A stretch of DNA of 64,000 nt from Pseudomonas typographi (GCF_014694385.1 NZ_JAAOCA010000014.1:62001-126000); one strand, 5' to 3'. Positions 33,637 through 43,246 are shown, counted from the first letter of the stretch. Program-made: numbers and translations. The notes: a model not told the origin generated them from the letters alone.

Positions 33637-36600
33637 AAATCCTGGCCATCCGCCTGAAGAACCTGGCTTCCCTCGCAGGGCCGGTGACCCTCGATTTCAC
33701 GGCCGAGCCCTTGGCCAGCGCCGGCCTGTTCGCCATCACCGGCCCCACCGGCGCGGGCAAGAGTACGATCCTCGACGCCCTGTGCCTGGCGTTGTTCGGC
33801 GCCGTACCGCGATTGGGCGACATCACCCCTAGCGCCAAGGTGCCAGACGCCGAGGGCGAGATTGGCACCAGCGACCCGCGCACACTGCTGCGCCGCGGCA
33901 CCGGCGCCGGCTTCGCCGAAGTCGACTTCGTCGGCGTCGACGGGCGCCGCTACCGCGCGCGCTGGGAAGCCAACCGTGCCCGTGACAAGGCCGACGGCAA
34001 GTTGCAGGCCAGCCGCCAGAGCCTTACCGACCTGGATGCCAAGCAACTGTTGGCCAGCCAGAAAGGCGAATACAAAACCCAGCTCGAAACCCGCCTGGGG
34101 CTGAACTTCGCCCAGTTCACCCGCGCGGTGTTGCTGGCACAGAGTGACTTCAGCGCATTCCTCAAGGCCGACGATAACGAGCGCAGCGAACTGCTGGAAA
34201 AACTCACCGACACCGGGCTGTACACCCGCCTGGGCCGGCGTGCATTCGACAAGGCCAAGGCCACGCGCCTTGCCCTCGACGCGCTACAGGCCGAGGCCCG
34301 CGGCGTAGCACCACTTGAGGCCGAGGCGCGGCAAGCGCTGGAGGCCGAGTTGGCCCAGGCCAGCGGCGCGCTGAAGGCCGCTGCCGTGCAGCAGCGCCAG
34401 GCCGAGCAGGCACAGCAGTGGTACCTCGAAGGCGACCGCTTGGCCGAACTCAAGGCCCAGGCCTATGCCGAGTGCGCCGCCGCCAGCGCCGCCCTTGAGG
34501 GTTTGGCCGGCGAACGCCACGACCTGCACCTGTTGGAACAATTGGCCCCGCAGCGGCACCTGTTCGCCCGCCAGCAGCACAGCCAAGCACAATTGGCCAC
34601 GTGGCAAGCGCAACACGCTGAACATGCCCAAGCCCTGGCGGTGCAGCGCGAGGCCTGGGCCGGCTTGCAACAGCAACAGGCGGCCTTGCAAAGCGCCGTG
34701 GAACAGGCCGAACAGGCCCAGCAGGCCGCCGCGCCAGCGTTGCGCCAAGCCTTCGACGAAAGCCATGGGCTGGCCACCCTCGAGCATGATCGCAGCCCCC
34801 TGGCCGAGGCCGTGGAGCAGGCCCGCCAGGCCGTTGCCAGCGATGCCGAGCACCTGCAGCAACTGCGCGAGCGCCAGGCTCACAGCGAGCAACGCTTGGC
34901 GCAATTGGCTGAGCAACTGGCCCACAGCACCGCACTGGCGCAGTTGGCCGATACCTGGGCAGTGCAGCGCCCACGCTTGCAGCAGGCACTGGCCATCGCG
35001 GCCCGCCTGGCCCAGGGCGACAGCGAACGGCCGGCGCTACAGCACGCCGCCGAGCAGGCCGCAGGGGAGATGCGGCGGCTGCAACAGGCCCTGGATGAGC
35101 TGTACCGCGAGGCGGGCGGCCAGCCACACGAGTTGGGCGAACGGCTGCACATCCTCACCCAGTTGCTCGCCGAAAACCGCACCCAGTTGCGCGACACCGA
35201 AGCCCTGGAGCGCGCCTGGCAGCAGGTGGCCGACTATGACCTGCGCTTGGCGCAATTGGCCCTGCAGCAACAACGCCTGGGCGAACAACGCCAAGCGCGC
35301 ACCGACGAAGGCCTGGCGGTGCGCAAACAGCACGAAACCGCCAGCGCCGCGCTGGAGCTGACCCTACGCTTGATCGAACGCCAGCGCCTGGCGCGCGATA
35401 GCAGCGTCGAGGCGCTGCGCCAGCACCTGCAGCCCGAGCAGCCGTGCCCAGTGTGTGGCAGCCTCGAACACCCCTGGCACCAGCCCGAGCCATTGATGGC
35501 CGCCATCGCCGGGCAAGATGCGGTCGAAGAACAGCAGGCCCGCCAACAGGTAGAGCAATGCTCCAACCGCTTGGCCGAGTTGCGCGCTGAAGTTGCCGGG
35601 TTGATCGAACAGCAAAAACAGCTGCGCGAGCAAGAGCAGCCCCTGCAGCAACAGCGCCAAGCCTGCCAGGTGCAACTCGAGCAAATGCCGCTGTACGCGC
35701 GCCTTGCCCAGTTGCCCACCGCCGAACAGGGCGCGCGCTTGGTGCAGCGCCGTGAACGGCTCGGCCAGCAAATCGCCGGCGACGAACAGCAACAAGCGCA
35801 ATTGATGCAGTGGCAACAGCAGACCGGGCAATTGCAGCAACACCTACGCCAAGCAGAGCAGGCCGCCCAGGCCAGCCAGCAGCAATGGGATGACCACCTC
35901 AAGCAACTGGCCAGCGACCGCCAACGCCTGGATGAAGAACTGGCAAGCTTGGCCCAAACACTGCCACAAGCCGAACGCGACGCCCTGCTGGCCAACCCCG
36001 CCGAGGCGTTCATGGCCCTCGACCAGCGGGTGGCGGCGCGCCTTGAACAACTGCGCCAGCAGCTCGACGAGCAACAGGAACACCGCGAACGCGAGCAACG
36101 CTTACAACTGCACAGCAGCGGGCAACAGGCTCGCGAACAACAATTGAACGCCCAACACGCGCAACTGGCCGCGTTGGACGCCAAGCGCGAGGCTGCCCAG
36201 CAGCGCTTGGCTGGCCTGTTGGCCGGCCAGCCAAGCCCCAGCGCCTGGCAACAGCAGTTGGAACAGGCCGTGGCCAGCGCCCGCCAAGCCCTGGCGCAGT
36301 GCAGTGAACACTGCCAGGCCGCACACACCGATGGGGTACGCCTGGACAGCGAACTCAGTGCCCTACAGGCGCAAGTCGCGGGCGAACAGGCCAATGCCCA
36401 GGCCCTCGGCCAAGCCCTGGCCGAATGGCGCGCACAACACCCGCAGCTCGACGATGCCACCCTCGCCCGCTTGCTGGCCTGCGACGACGCCCACACCCAA
36501 GCCCTGCGCGGGCGCCAACACAGCGCGCACACCGCCCTGGCCCAAGCGCAGGCACTGCTGCAAGAACGTGAACAACGCTGGCAAGCGCACCAGGGCCAAG

Positions 36601-37289
36601 CCGCTGACGCGCCGCCACGGGAGGCCCTGGAACAGCAACTGGTGCACCTGCGAAGCACCACCGAGCAGCTCGAACACACCTGCGCCAGCCTGCGGGCCCG
36701 CCAACTCGACGACCAACGCCGCCATCAGCAACACCAGGCCCTGCTCGCTCGTACTGTTGAGGCCCAGGCGCAGATGCAACGCTGGGGGCGATTGTCGGCG
36801 TTGATCGGTTCGGCCGAAGGTGAGCGCTTTCGCAAGATCGCCCAGGCATACAACCTCGACATGTTGGTGCAACACGCCAACCTGCAACTGCGCCAACTGG
36901 TCAAGCGCTACCGCTTACGGCGCGGCGGCAGCCTGTTGGGGCTACTGGTGGTCGACACCGAAATGGGCGACGAAACCCGCTCGGTGCACTCGCTGTCCGG
37001 CGGCGAAACCTTCTTGGTGTCACTGGCCTTGGCGCTGGGCCTGGCGTCGATGGCGTCGAGCACACTGAAGATCGAGTCGCTGTTCATTGACGAAGGCTTC
37101 GGCAGCCTCGACCCCGAGTCGCTGCAACTGGCGATGGACGCCCTCGACAGCCTACAAGCCCAAGGCCGTAAGGTCGCGGTGATCTCCCACGTGCAAGAAA
37201 TGCACGAACGCATCCCGGTGCAAATCCAGGTGCGCCGCCAAGGCAACGGCCTGAGCGTGGTCGAAGCCGTGGGCACGGGGTCGGTTTAA
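33633..37289 (+). CDS. sbcC: Exonuclease subunit SbcC (Rad50-like ATPase)
   Basis: 1218-residue SMC-like ATPase. Walker A is GPTGAGKSTILDALCLALFG at about residue 36. Two very long Gln/Ala-rich coiled coils flank the zinc hook CPVCGSLEHP (about 604-613). The C-terminal part has the signature VHSLSGGETFLVSLALALGL and Walker B SLFIDEGFGSLDP. It partners SbcD. The coiled-coil region produces long spurious frames on the opposite strand that are not genes. Confidence 0.96.
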   Translation: MKILAIRLKNLASLAGPVTLDFTAEPLASAGLFAITGPTGAGKSTILDALCLALFGAVPRLGDITPSAKVPDAEGEIGTSDPRTLLRRGTGAGFAEVDFVGVDGRRYRARWEANRARDKADGKLQASRQSLTDLDAKQLLASQKGEYKTQLETRLGLNFAQFTRAVLLAQSDFSAFLKADDNERSELLEKLTDTGLYTRLGRRAFDKAKATRLALDALQAEARGVAPLEAEARQALEAELAQASGALKAAAVQQRQAEQAQQWYLEGDRLAELKAQAYAECAAASAALEGLAGERHDLHLLEQLAPQRHLFARQQHSQAQLATWQAQHAEHAQALAVQREAWAGLQQQQAALQSAVEQAEQAQQAAAPALRQAFDESHGLATLEHDRSPLAEAVEQARQAVASDAEHLQQLRERQAHSEQRLAQLAEQLAHSTALAQLADTWAVQRPRLQQALAIAARLAQGDSERPALQHAAEQAAGEMRRLQQALDELYREAGGQPHELGERLHILTQLLAENRTQLRDTEALERAWQQVADYDLRLAQLALQQQRLGEQRQARTDEGLAVRKQHETASAALELTLRLIERQRLARDSSVEALRQHLQPEQPCPVCGSLEHPWHQPEPLMAAIAGQDAVEEQQARQQVEQCSNRLAELRAEVAGLIEQQKQLREQEQPLQQQRQACQVQLEQMPLYARLAQLPTAEQGARLVQRRERLGQQIAGDEQQQAQLMQWQQQTGQLQQHLRQAEQAAQASQQQWDDHLKQLASDRQRLDEELASLAQTLPQAERDALLANPAEAFMALDQRVAARLEQLRQQLDEQQEHREREQRLQLHSSGQQAREQQLNAQHAQLAALDAKREAAQQRLAGLLAGQPSPSAWQQQLEQAVASARQALAQCSEHCQAAHTDGVRLDSELSALQAQVAGEQANAQALGQALAEWRAQHPQLDDATLARLLACDDAHTQALRGRQHSAHTALAQAQALLQEREQRWQAHQGQAADAPPREALEQQLVHLRSTTEQLEHTCASLRARQLDDQRRHQQHQALLARTVEAQAQMQRWGRLSALIGSAEGERFRKIAQAYNLDMLVQHANLQLRQLVKRYRLRRGGSLLGLLVVDTEMGDETRSVHSLSGGETFLVSLALALGLASMASSTLKIESLFIDEGFGSLDPESLQLAMDALDSLQAQGRKVAVISHVQEMHERIPVQIQVRRQGNGLSVVEAVGTGSV

Positions 37290-37305
37290 GGGCAAGGGCG
37301 GGCGG

Positions 37306-37344
37306 CTGGCGCGGGGGGCAACGGGCCGTTGCCGCCCGCGCCAG
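37306..37344. terminator. Very stable hairpin downstream of sbcC
   Basis: 19-base arms with one mismatch (CTGGCGCGGG... against ...CCCGCGCCAG) and almost no loop, 17 bp after the sbcC stop. No T run follows, so it is not a textbook intrinsic terminator. It may protect the mRNA 3' end or act in factor-dependent termination. Confidence 0.45.
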
Positions 37345-37449
37345 GCTGCACCGCCAGGCCAGGGCAGCCCGCTGCCGGGATAATAAAAAACTAAACCGTG
37401 CAGCAAATCAACGTGTTAGCGGTCTGAGCGAAAGTTTTCCGACAACCCG

Positions 37450-37490
37450 TTGCAAAAAGGCGCGCAGATAAATACTGTACGCCCATACAG
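37450..37490 (+). promoter_or_regulatory. Promoter with LexA (SOS) box before the DUF1654-endonuclease pair
   Basis: A -35-like TTGCAA (37450-37455) is spaced 17 bp from a -10-like TACTGT (37473-37478). The 16-bp LexA box CTGTACGCCCATACAG (37475-37490) overlaps the -10, matching the CTGT-N8-ACAG pattern. The GTG start of the first gene is 20 bp further on. The position implies direct repression by LexA and induction by DNA damage. Confidence 0.7.
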
Positions 37491-37510
37491 CAACATAAGG
37501 ATGCACTTGC

Positions 37511-37744
37511 GTGAATGACCTTGCCGCCAGCAGCTACGAGCAACTCGGGCTGCGCGTTCAGAAAATCATCAACTCCACCACTGCCCAGACTTCACGCAGT
37601 GCCCTGTTATTCCGGGAGGCGCAGGAGTCGCCCGAAGACTGGAAGCGCCTGCTCGATGAAATCGGCGAAAACGACAACGTAACACTGGCCTGGCGCGATG
37701 ACGGCGGCATCCAGTTGTTCTGGACGGTGCAGCGCGATGATTGA
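37511..37744 (+). CDS. DUF1654 domain protein
   Basis: 77-residue cytoplasmic protein recognised by SSYEQLGLRVQKIINS near the N-terminus and SPEDWKRLLDEIGENDNVTLAWRDDGG, the DUF1654 pattern common in Pseudomonas. GTG start with AAGGA 9 bp upstream. It overlaps the endonuclease start by 8 bp, so the two are translated together, and both sit behind a LexA box. No function is established. Context suggests DNA damage. Confidence 0.85.
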   Translation: MNDLAASSYEQLGLRVQKIINSTTAQTSRSALLFREAQESPEDWKRLLDEIGENDNVTLAWRDDGGIQLFWTVQRDD

Positions 37745-38447
37745 CCGCTTGCGCCTGCGCCACCTCGCCCCGCTCGGCCTGCTATGGCTGGCCCTGGCCG
37801 CCCAGGCCGATGCCCCGCGCACCTTTGCCGAGGCCAAAAAGGTTGCCTGGAAGCTCTACGCCCCGCAATCGACCGAGTTCTATTGTGGGTGCAAGTACAG
37901 CGGCAACCGCGTCGACCTGCAAAGCTGCGGTTACGTCCCCCGCAAAAACGCCGCCCGCGCCAAGCGGGTGGAGTGGGAACACATCATGCCGGCCTGGCAG
38001 ATCGGCCACCAGCGCCAATGTTGGCAGCATGGCGGGCGGCAAAACTGCACGCGCCACGACGCTATCTACCAGCGCGCCGAAGCCGACCTGTTCAACCTGG
38101 TGCCAAGCATCGGCGAGGTGAACGGCGACCGCAATAACTTTGGCTTCGGCTGGCTGCCCGAGCAACGCGGGCAATACGGCGCGTGCCTGACCCAGGTCGA
38201 CTTCAAGGCGAAAAAGGTGATGCCGCGCCCTTCCATCCGCGGCATGATCGCTCGCACCTACTTCTACATGAGCAAACGTTACGGCCTGCGTTTGTCCAAG
38301 CAAGACACCCGGTTGTACCAAGCCTGGAGCAACACCTACCCGGTCGAAGCGTGGGAGCGTGCGCGCAACCAACAGGTGGCCTGCGTGATGGGCCACGGCA
38401 ACGAGTTCGTGGGTGCGGTGGACCTCAAGCGCTGCGAACGGGGGTGA
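37737..38447 (+). CDS. Endonuclease I family nuclease
   Basis: 236-residue secreted or periplasmic nuclease of the EndA/Vvn type. A signal peptide runs to about residue 22 (LLWLALAAQA). The catalytic segment VEWEHIMPAW holds the His general base, DLFNLVPSIGEVNGDRNNFGFG the Mg2+ ligand region, and several Cys (CGCKYSG, QSCGYV, CWQHGG, NCTRH) suggest disulfides. It degrades double-stranded DNA without sequence preference in family members. Co-regulation with DUF1654 by LexA is unusual for an exported nuclease. Confidence 0.9.
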   Translation: MIDRLRLRHLAPLGLLWLALAAQADAPRTFAEAKKVAWKLYAPQSTEFYCGCKYSGNRVDLQSCGYVPRKNAARAKRVEWEHIMPAWQIGHQRQCWQHGGRQNCTRHDAIYQRAEADLFNLVPSIGEVNGDRNNFGFGWLPEQRGQYGACLTQVDFKAKKVMPRPSIRGMIARTYFYMSKRYGLRLSKQDTRLYQAWSNTYPVEAWERARNQQVACVMGHGNEFVGAVDLKRCERG

Positions 38448-38486
38448 TCACTGGCCAGCCGGTGGTACGCCGCCCGCGGGCGCCAA

Positions 38487-38540
38487 GGCCGGTTGCAGGG
38501 GCAAAGCGCAACCGGCCACATGAAGGCCATGGTTTTTTTT
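38487..38540 (+). terminator. Hairpin plus T8 after the endonuclease gene
   Basis: Perfect 10-bp arms GGCCGGTTGC and GCAACCGGCC (38487-38496, 38508-38517) flank an 11-nt loop. A second small stem, GGCC...GGCC, leads into eight T at 38533-38540. It probably ends the DUF1654-endonuclease transcript just before the LacI gene. Confidence 0.55.
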
Positions 38541-38576
38541 GTTAACCTTCGCCCTCCGCCAGCCGCAGCGCCCCCC

Positions 38577-39611
38577 ATGGTCAAGAAAACCCGCAGCCAC
38601 CTCGAGCCCAATAGCGCCTATGCCCCCACCTTGATCGACGTGGCCCAGGTTGCCGGTGTTTCGCCGATCACCGTGTCACGCGCGCTGCACCGGCCGGAGA
38701 TCGTCAGCGAAAGGGCGCGGCAGAAGGTGCTCGCGGCGGTGGAAAAAACCGGTTATGTGCCCAACCAATTAGCCGGAAGCCTGGCCAGTAACCGCAGCCG
38801 GCTGGTGGCCATCTTTTTGCCGACCATCGCCAACTCGATTTTCGCCGACACCGTACAGGCGCTGATGGACCGCCTGACGCTCGCCGGCTACCAAACGCTG
38901 CTGGGCCTGACCGGCTACTCGGCCGAGCGCGAAGAAAAGCTGTTGGATGCGGTGCTGGGCCGGCGCCCAGATGGCATCGTGCTCACCGGCACCCTGCACA
39001 CCGAATCCAGCCGGCAACGCTTGGCCCGCTCCGGGGTGCCGGTGGTGGAGGCCTGGGACTTGGCCGAGGCGCCGCTGGACATGCTCGTGGGGTTCTCCCA
39101 CGAAGCCGTGGGCCAGGCTATCGCCGAGCATTTGCTGGGCAGGGGCTACCAACGTTTCGGCATCATCAGCGTGGCCGACCCGCGCGGCCTGCGCCGCTGC
39201 CACAGCGTGCTGCACACTCTGCGCCGCCACGGCGTGGAAGCTGCGCCGCTGGAGGCGATCACCCCGCCGGCCACCCTGGAGGTGGGCCGCGAAGGCTTGC
39301 GCCGCCTGCTCAGCCGCGCCCAGCCACCGCAGGTGGTGGTGTGCAGTTCCGACACCATCGCCCAAGGCGTGCTGGCCGAAGCGGCCAGCCGCGGCTTGCG
39401 CGTGCCGCAAGACCTCGCCGTGATGGGCTTTGGCGACCTCTCCAGCGCGGCGCAGGTACACCCACCGTTGTCTACCGTGCGGGTAGACGGCGGGCGTATC
39501 GGCGAAGAGGTAGCCAATGGTTTGTTGGCCCGCTTCGAAGGCCGCGATGCCGGCCAGCCGCCGCTGCGCCTCGATACCGGTTTCACCCTGATCGACCGCG
39601 CCAGCACCTGA
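38577..39611 (+). CDS. LacI/GalR-family transcriptional regulator (GntR-gluconate-like)
   Basis: 344-residue repressor. The LacI helix-turn-helix and hinge are seen in TLIDVAQVAGVSPITVSRALHRPEIVS and GYVPNQLAGSLASNRSRLVA, followed by a sugar-binding periplasmic-like domain. ATG 38577 is preferred. Start-rich sequence upstream is likely leader. No sugar genes adjoin it, so its targets lie elsewhere. It resembles pseudomonad gluconate repressors, which is only a similarity guess. Confidence 0.88.
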   Translation: MVKKTRSHLEPNSAYAPTLIDVAQVAGVSPITVSRALHRPEIVSERARQKVLAAVEKTGYVPNQLAGSLASNRSRLVAIFLPTIANSIFADTVQALMDRLTLAGYQTLLGLTGYSAEREEKLLDAVLGRRPDGIVLTGTLHTESSRQRLARSGVPVVEAWDLAEAPLDMLVGFSHEAVGQAIAEHLLGRGYQRFGIISVADPRGLRRCHSVLHTLRRHGVEAAPLEAITPPATLEVGREGLRRLLSRAQPPQVVVCSSDTIAQGVLAEAASRGLRVPQDLAVMGFGDLSSAAQVHPPLSTVRVDGGRIGEEVANGLLARFEGRDAGQPPLRLDTGFTLIDRAST

Positions 39612-39677
39612 GCACCCTGGCCCTTCAGGCCACCCATGCTCAAGCCACTGGTCTAGTCATTCAACCCCCTCGGCGCC

Positions 39678-39717
39678 AGCGCTTCGACCCGTTCAGGCGG
39701 GCCCGGGTCGAAACGCT
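39678..39717. terminator. Bidirectional hairpin between the LacI gene and the lipoprotein gene
   Basis: 14-bp arms (AGCGCTTCGACCCG and CGGGTCGAAACGCT, one mismatch) around a 12-nt loop, between two convergent genes. Flanking CCCCT and AGGGG could extend the stem. No T run is obvious. Confidence 0.5.
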
Positions 39718-39727
39718 ACCCAGGGGC

Positions 39728-40294
39728 TTATTTGGGCTCGGCCGGGTGCGGAACCACGGCCGACTCGATGCCTTGCGAGGCCATCAGTTCGGCCTTTTTC
39801 GCCTCGGCTTCGGCCTGGGTCGAAAAAGGCCCCAGGTACACTTCGGTTTTGCCGTTGCGGGTCGCCACATTGGCCACGAAGCCTCTTTCCAGCAGGCGTG
39901 AGGTCATGTCGCTAAGCGCCCCCATGGCGCTGTCGGCAATGCGCACTTCCCAGCCATTGCTGGCAGCGGCGCTGGCCGGTTCTGCCGGTTCTGCCGGCGG
40001 CGGCGAGCCGCATACGGTACGCACCGCCTGGTTATTGCCATCGGTATCGATGATCGCGTGGTAACCGTCTTCGGCCTTGATCGCCACGTAGCTCTGGTAG
40101 CCGGTGTAATTACCAGTGGCATCCTTGCCACGGACTTGCCCGCACACGTTACCGTGGGCCAGCGGGCGCACGTTGGTGAACTTGGCCGTCGAGGGGTTTT
40201 GCAGCAGTGCCGCCACTGCTTTGTGGGCTTCTTCGATATCGCTGCCACAACCGGCCAGGGCCGCCAGGGCGGCGATCACCATCAACTTGCGCAC
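39728..40294 (-). CDS. Lipoprotein with C-terminal SPOR-like domain
   Basis: 188-residue lipoprotein. GTG at 40294 follows a GCGGAGG ribosome binding site and gives the lipobox LAALAGCGSD (Cys about residue 15). The C-terminal 75 residues (VRIADSAMGALSDMTSRLLERGF, then VYLGPFSTQAEAEAKKAEL) fit a SPOR domain, which binds denuded septal peptidoglycan. The middle region carries two Cys and is of unknown function. Confidence 0.82.
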   Translation of the reverse strand: MRKLMVIAALAALAGCGSDIEEAHKAVAALLQNPSTAKFTNVRPLAHGNVCGQVRGKDATGNYTGYQSYVAIKAEDGYHAIIDTDGNNQAVRTVCGSPPPAEPAEPASAAASNGWEVRIADSAMGALSDMTSRLLERGFVANVATRNGKTEVYLGPFSTQAEAEAKKAELMASQGIESAVVPHPAEPK

Positions 40295-40397
40295 GGGACC
40301 TCCGCGAGGGTCGTTAAAAGCGCCGATTCTACCATTAAGGCGCGGCCGGGTATGTGGCATCATGGCGCCTTTGCTCGCCACCTGCCGAGGTTGCCCG

Positions 40398-40700
40398 ATG
40401 ATCGCCAAAGAAAACCGCCACCAGGCAGCCCTGGACCGCTACCTGGCACAACACCCCGAATTGGCCGAAGAAATCGCCGCCCTAAGCGAGCCTGAACAAC
40501 GCCAGCAGATCGAATGGGCGTTCGAAGACGCCGCCGGCGAGCGCGGCCTGCAAGCCTGGGAATACGCCCTGGAGCTGATCGCCGAAAGCCCGGAGGCATT
40601 AGCCGTGATGCGCCTGGAAACCCACCGCGAAGTGGCCGAGGCGCTGGGCATGAGTTGGGAAGAATACTGCCAGTTCAACGACGTGCAGGGGCACGCCTAA
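40398..40700 (+). CDS. Small conserved protein, probably DUF6388 family
   Basis: 100-residue acidic cytoplasmic protein (AALDRYLAQHPELAEEI, QIEWAFEDAAGERGLQAWEYALELIAESPE, EALGMSWEEYCQFN). The composition and motif pattern resemble the Pseudomonas DUF6388 group. It is mostly helical with no catalytic motif. Its stop codon interlocks with that of the convergent LysR gene. Confidence 0.7.
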   Translation: MIAKENRHQAALDRYLAQHPELAEEIAALSEPEQRQQIEWAFEDAAGERGLQAWEYALELIAESPEALAVMRLETHREVAEALGMSWEEYCQFNDVQGHA

Positions 40701-41626
40701 CACGGCAGCAGCGCCGCGCCTTGGCCGGCTTCGATCGCCACCCGCTGCAACACCCAGTCGATGAACACCCGCAGCCGTGGGGAGTGGTGCCGGTGCGGTG
40801 GGTACACTACCGCGATGGGCCAGTGTGGCACCGGCAGGGCCGGCAACACCGGTACCAAGCTGCCAGCCTCGAGGGCCTGCTCCACGTGGTAGCGCGGCAG
40901 TTGCACCAAGCCAAAACCGGCCACCGCCGCACCCACGTAAGCATCGGCGTTATCCACACTGATCACCCCCGGCAGGCTTACCTGCACCGGTTTGGCCCCG
41001 CGCTCGAATACCAACGGAAAGTACTGCCCGTTGCTGGCAGGGAAATTCACCATCAGGTGGCCATGCTGCAGGGCCTCCCAGCGCTGCGGGGTGCCGTGGC
41101 GGGCAAGGTACCCAGGGCTGGCGCAGGTCAACTGCGGCACCCGTGCCACCGGCCGCGCCACCAGGCCCGGATCACCCACGGTGCCGGCGCGTAGCGCGCA
41201 ATCGACGCCTTCGCGTTGCAGGTGCACATGGCGGTCGTTGAAGCCCAGGTCCAGTTGCATGTTCGGGTAGCGCGCGTAAAAGTCGGCCAGGTGCGGCACC
41301 ACCCAGCGGCACCCGAATGCCGCGGGCAGGTCTACCCGCAGCACCCCGCGCGGGCCGCCGTCGCGCGCAGCCACTTCGCTTTCCAAGTCGTCGAGGTCGG
41401 CCAACAGCTGTTGGCAGCGCTGGTAGTAGCGCTGCCCCTCCAGCGTCGCCCGCACTCGCCGGGTGGTGCGCTGCAGCAACTGCATACCCAAATGGCTTTC
41501 GAGCTGCTGGATGGCCAGGCTCACGCTGGCACGGGGCAGGCTCAGGGCGTCGGCGGCCTTGCCGAAGCCACCGAGTTCGATGATGCGGCAGTACACCTGC
41601 ATCGCTTGCAACCGATCCACAGGCAC
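40697..41626 (-). CDS. LysR-family transcriptional regulator
   Basis: 309-residue LysR regulator. HTH in RLQAMQVYCRIIELGGFGKAADALSLPRASVSLAIQQLE, effector domain after residue 90. It is divergent from the aldo/keto reductase gene, 134 bp apart, so it may control it. The C-terminus overlaps the convergent small-protein gene by 4 bp. Confidence 0.92.
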   Translation of the reverse strand: MPVDRLQAMQVYCRIIELGGFGKAADALSLPRASVSLAIQQLESHLGMQLLQRTTRRVRATLEGQRYYQRCQQLLADLDDLESEVAARDGGPRGVLRVDLPAAFGCRWVVPHLADFYARYPNMQLDLGFNDRHVHLQREGVDCALRAGTVGDPGLVARPVARVPQLTCASPGYLARHGTPQRWEALQHGHLMVNFPASNGQYFPLVFERGAKPVQVSLPGVISVDNADAYVGAAVAGFGLVQLPRYHVEQALEAGSLVPVLPALPVPHWPIAVVYPPHRHHSPRLRVFIDWVLQRVAIEAGQGAALLPC

Positions 41627-41760
41627 GCTCCATTATTCGTGAAACCTGAATAGTTAAATCAAGAATGCCGGGTTTATCCAGAAAACCTCAAGCGCGACAC
41701 TGCCCAGGTAGTGCTGATACCCATGCTTATACACAGTACCCACGCGAGGAGAACACCACG

Positions 41761-42756
41761 ATGAAGACCCGCCAACTCGGCCAGTACGGCCCACAGGTTT
41801 CGGCCATCGGGCTGGGCTGCATGGGCATGTCTGACTTCTACACCACCGGGCTCGACGAGGGCGAGGCGCTGGCAACGCTTGAGCGAGCGCTGGAGCTGGG
41901 CATCAATTTCTTCGACACCGCCGACATGTATGGCCCGCACACTAACGAGCAACTGCTGGGGCGGTTCCTGGTTGGGCGCCGCGAGCAGGTAGTGCTGGCC
42001 AGCAAGTTTGGCATCGTGCGCAGCGACGACCCGCACAGCCGCGGCGTGAACGGCCGCCCCGAATATGTGCGCCAGGCCATCGACGCCAGCCTTCAGCGCC
42101 TGGGTACGGATTACCTGGACGTGTATTACCAGCACCGTATCGACCCGCAGGTGCCCATCGAAGACACCGTGGGCGCCATGGCCGAACTAGTGGCCGCCGG
42201 CAAGGTACGCCACATTGGCATCAGCGAAGCCAGCGCCGCCACCATCGAGCGGGCGCACAAGGTTCACCCCCTGGCAGCGGTGCAGTCGGAATACTCGTTG
42301 TGGTCCCGCGACCCGGAACACAACGAAGTGCTGAGCACGTGCCAGCGCCTGGGCATTGCCTTCGTAGCGTACAGCCCGCTGGGGCGCGGTTTCTTGACCG
42401 GTGAGCTGCGCAGCCCGGAGGATTTCGCTGCCGATGACTACCGACGCTTCAGCCCGCGCTTCCAGGGTGGGAACTTCGCCCGCAACCTGGCGTTGGTCGA
42501 CCATGTAAGAGCCCTGGCCGCGCGCAAAGGCATCAGCGCGGCACAGTTGGCGCTGGCGTGGGTACTGGCCCAAGGCGAGGGGGTTATCCCGATCCCCGGC
42601 ACCAAGCAACGGCGTTACCTGCAAAGTAACGCCGCCGCGGTGGAGGTACCGCTCAGCCCTACGGAGCTTGCGGAACTGGAGGCGATATTTCCGCCCAGTG
42701 GCGCGGTGGCTGGCGGCCGTTACAGCGACGAGGCCATGCAACTGCTCAACGGCTGA
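41761..42756 (+). CDS. Aldo/keto reductase
   Basis: 331-residue NADPH-dependent reductase of the AKR fold. Catalytic-site segments: [15 protein letters not shown] (Asp and Tyr), VVLASKFG (Lys), [15 protein letters not shown] (His), and the C-terminal cofactor region [21 protein letters not shown]-type ribosome binding site before ATG 41761. The LysR gene is divergent. Its substrate is not known. Confidence 0.92.
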   Translation: MKTRQLGQYGPQVSAIGLGCMGMSDFYTTGLDEGEALATLERALELGINFFDTADMYGPHTNEQLLGRFLVGRREQVVLASKFGIVRSDDPHSRGVNGRPEYVRQAIDASLQRLGTDYLDVYYQHRIDPQVPIEDTVGAMAELVAAGKVRHIGISEASAATIERAHKVHPLAAVQSEYSLWSRDPEHNEVLSTCQRLGIAFVAYSPLGRGFLTGELRSPEDFAADDYRRFSPRFQGGNFARNLALVDHVRALAARKGISAAQLALAWVLAQGEGVIPIPGTKQRRYLQSNAAAVEVPLSPTELAELEAIFPPSGAVAGGRYSDEAMQLLNG

Positions 42757-42838
42757 GTGCCCGTTCGTCCACCACGGGCAACTGGCGGATGAAAACGTGG
42801 GCCTACACCTAGGCATTCACGCAAATGAGGTGAGCACC

Positions 42839-43171
42839 ATGTTCAGCCTATTGAACAACCGGGCCCCCGCTGTGGCGCTGGCAGCACTGATGCTGCTGCC
42901 GGCTGCTGTCTCCTACTCGGCCCACGCCGACACCGCACCGGTAAGCCCCGCAAGCCCTGAACCCCCAGCCCTGCAAGGTAACCCCGGCGGCGAACCGGCC
43001 TTGCCGGGTAACCCGCAGGCGCCGGATAACCCCGCCAAAGGCCAGACGGACCCCAGCAGCGCCGATGGCGCCCTGGACCTGGGGCCGATGCAAAAGGAAA
43101 AAAACCAGGCAACGCCCTATAACCAGGAACAGCCGCAGAAGCCGCCACAGGAACCTAGCAGCAAGCCTTGA
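42839..43171 (+). CDS. Exported Pro-rich small protein
   Basis: 110 residues, signal peptide cleaved after about residue 32 (LAALMLLPAAVSYSAHA), then a disordered Pro/Gly/Asn-rich mature part (PALQGNPGGEPALPGNPQAP, then KNQATPYNQ). It has the ATG at 42839 with GAGGTGAG upstream. No domain is recognised. Followed by a tRNA gene on the other strand with a shared terminator between. Confidence 0.7.
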   Translation: MFSLLNNRAPAVALAALMLLPAAVSYSAHADTAPVSPASPEPPALQGNPGGEPALPGNPQAPDNPAKGQTDPSSADGALDLGPMQKEKNQATPYNQEQPQKPPQEPSSKP

Positions 43172-43246
43172 CGCCGCGGCATACGCCTGTGCGGTAGGTG
43201 TAGGCCGCAAGGCGGTTGGCCCCCAACGCGTCCCTTTCCCAAACGC

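Noticed and set aside
35234..36679. 481-residue minus-strand ORF rich in Cys and Ser inside sbcC
   Set aside because: It mirrors the Gln/Ala codons of the SbcC coiled coil and has a composition unlike a real protein.
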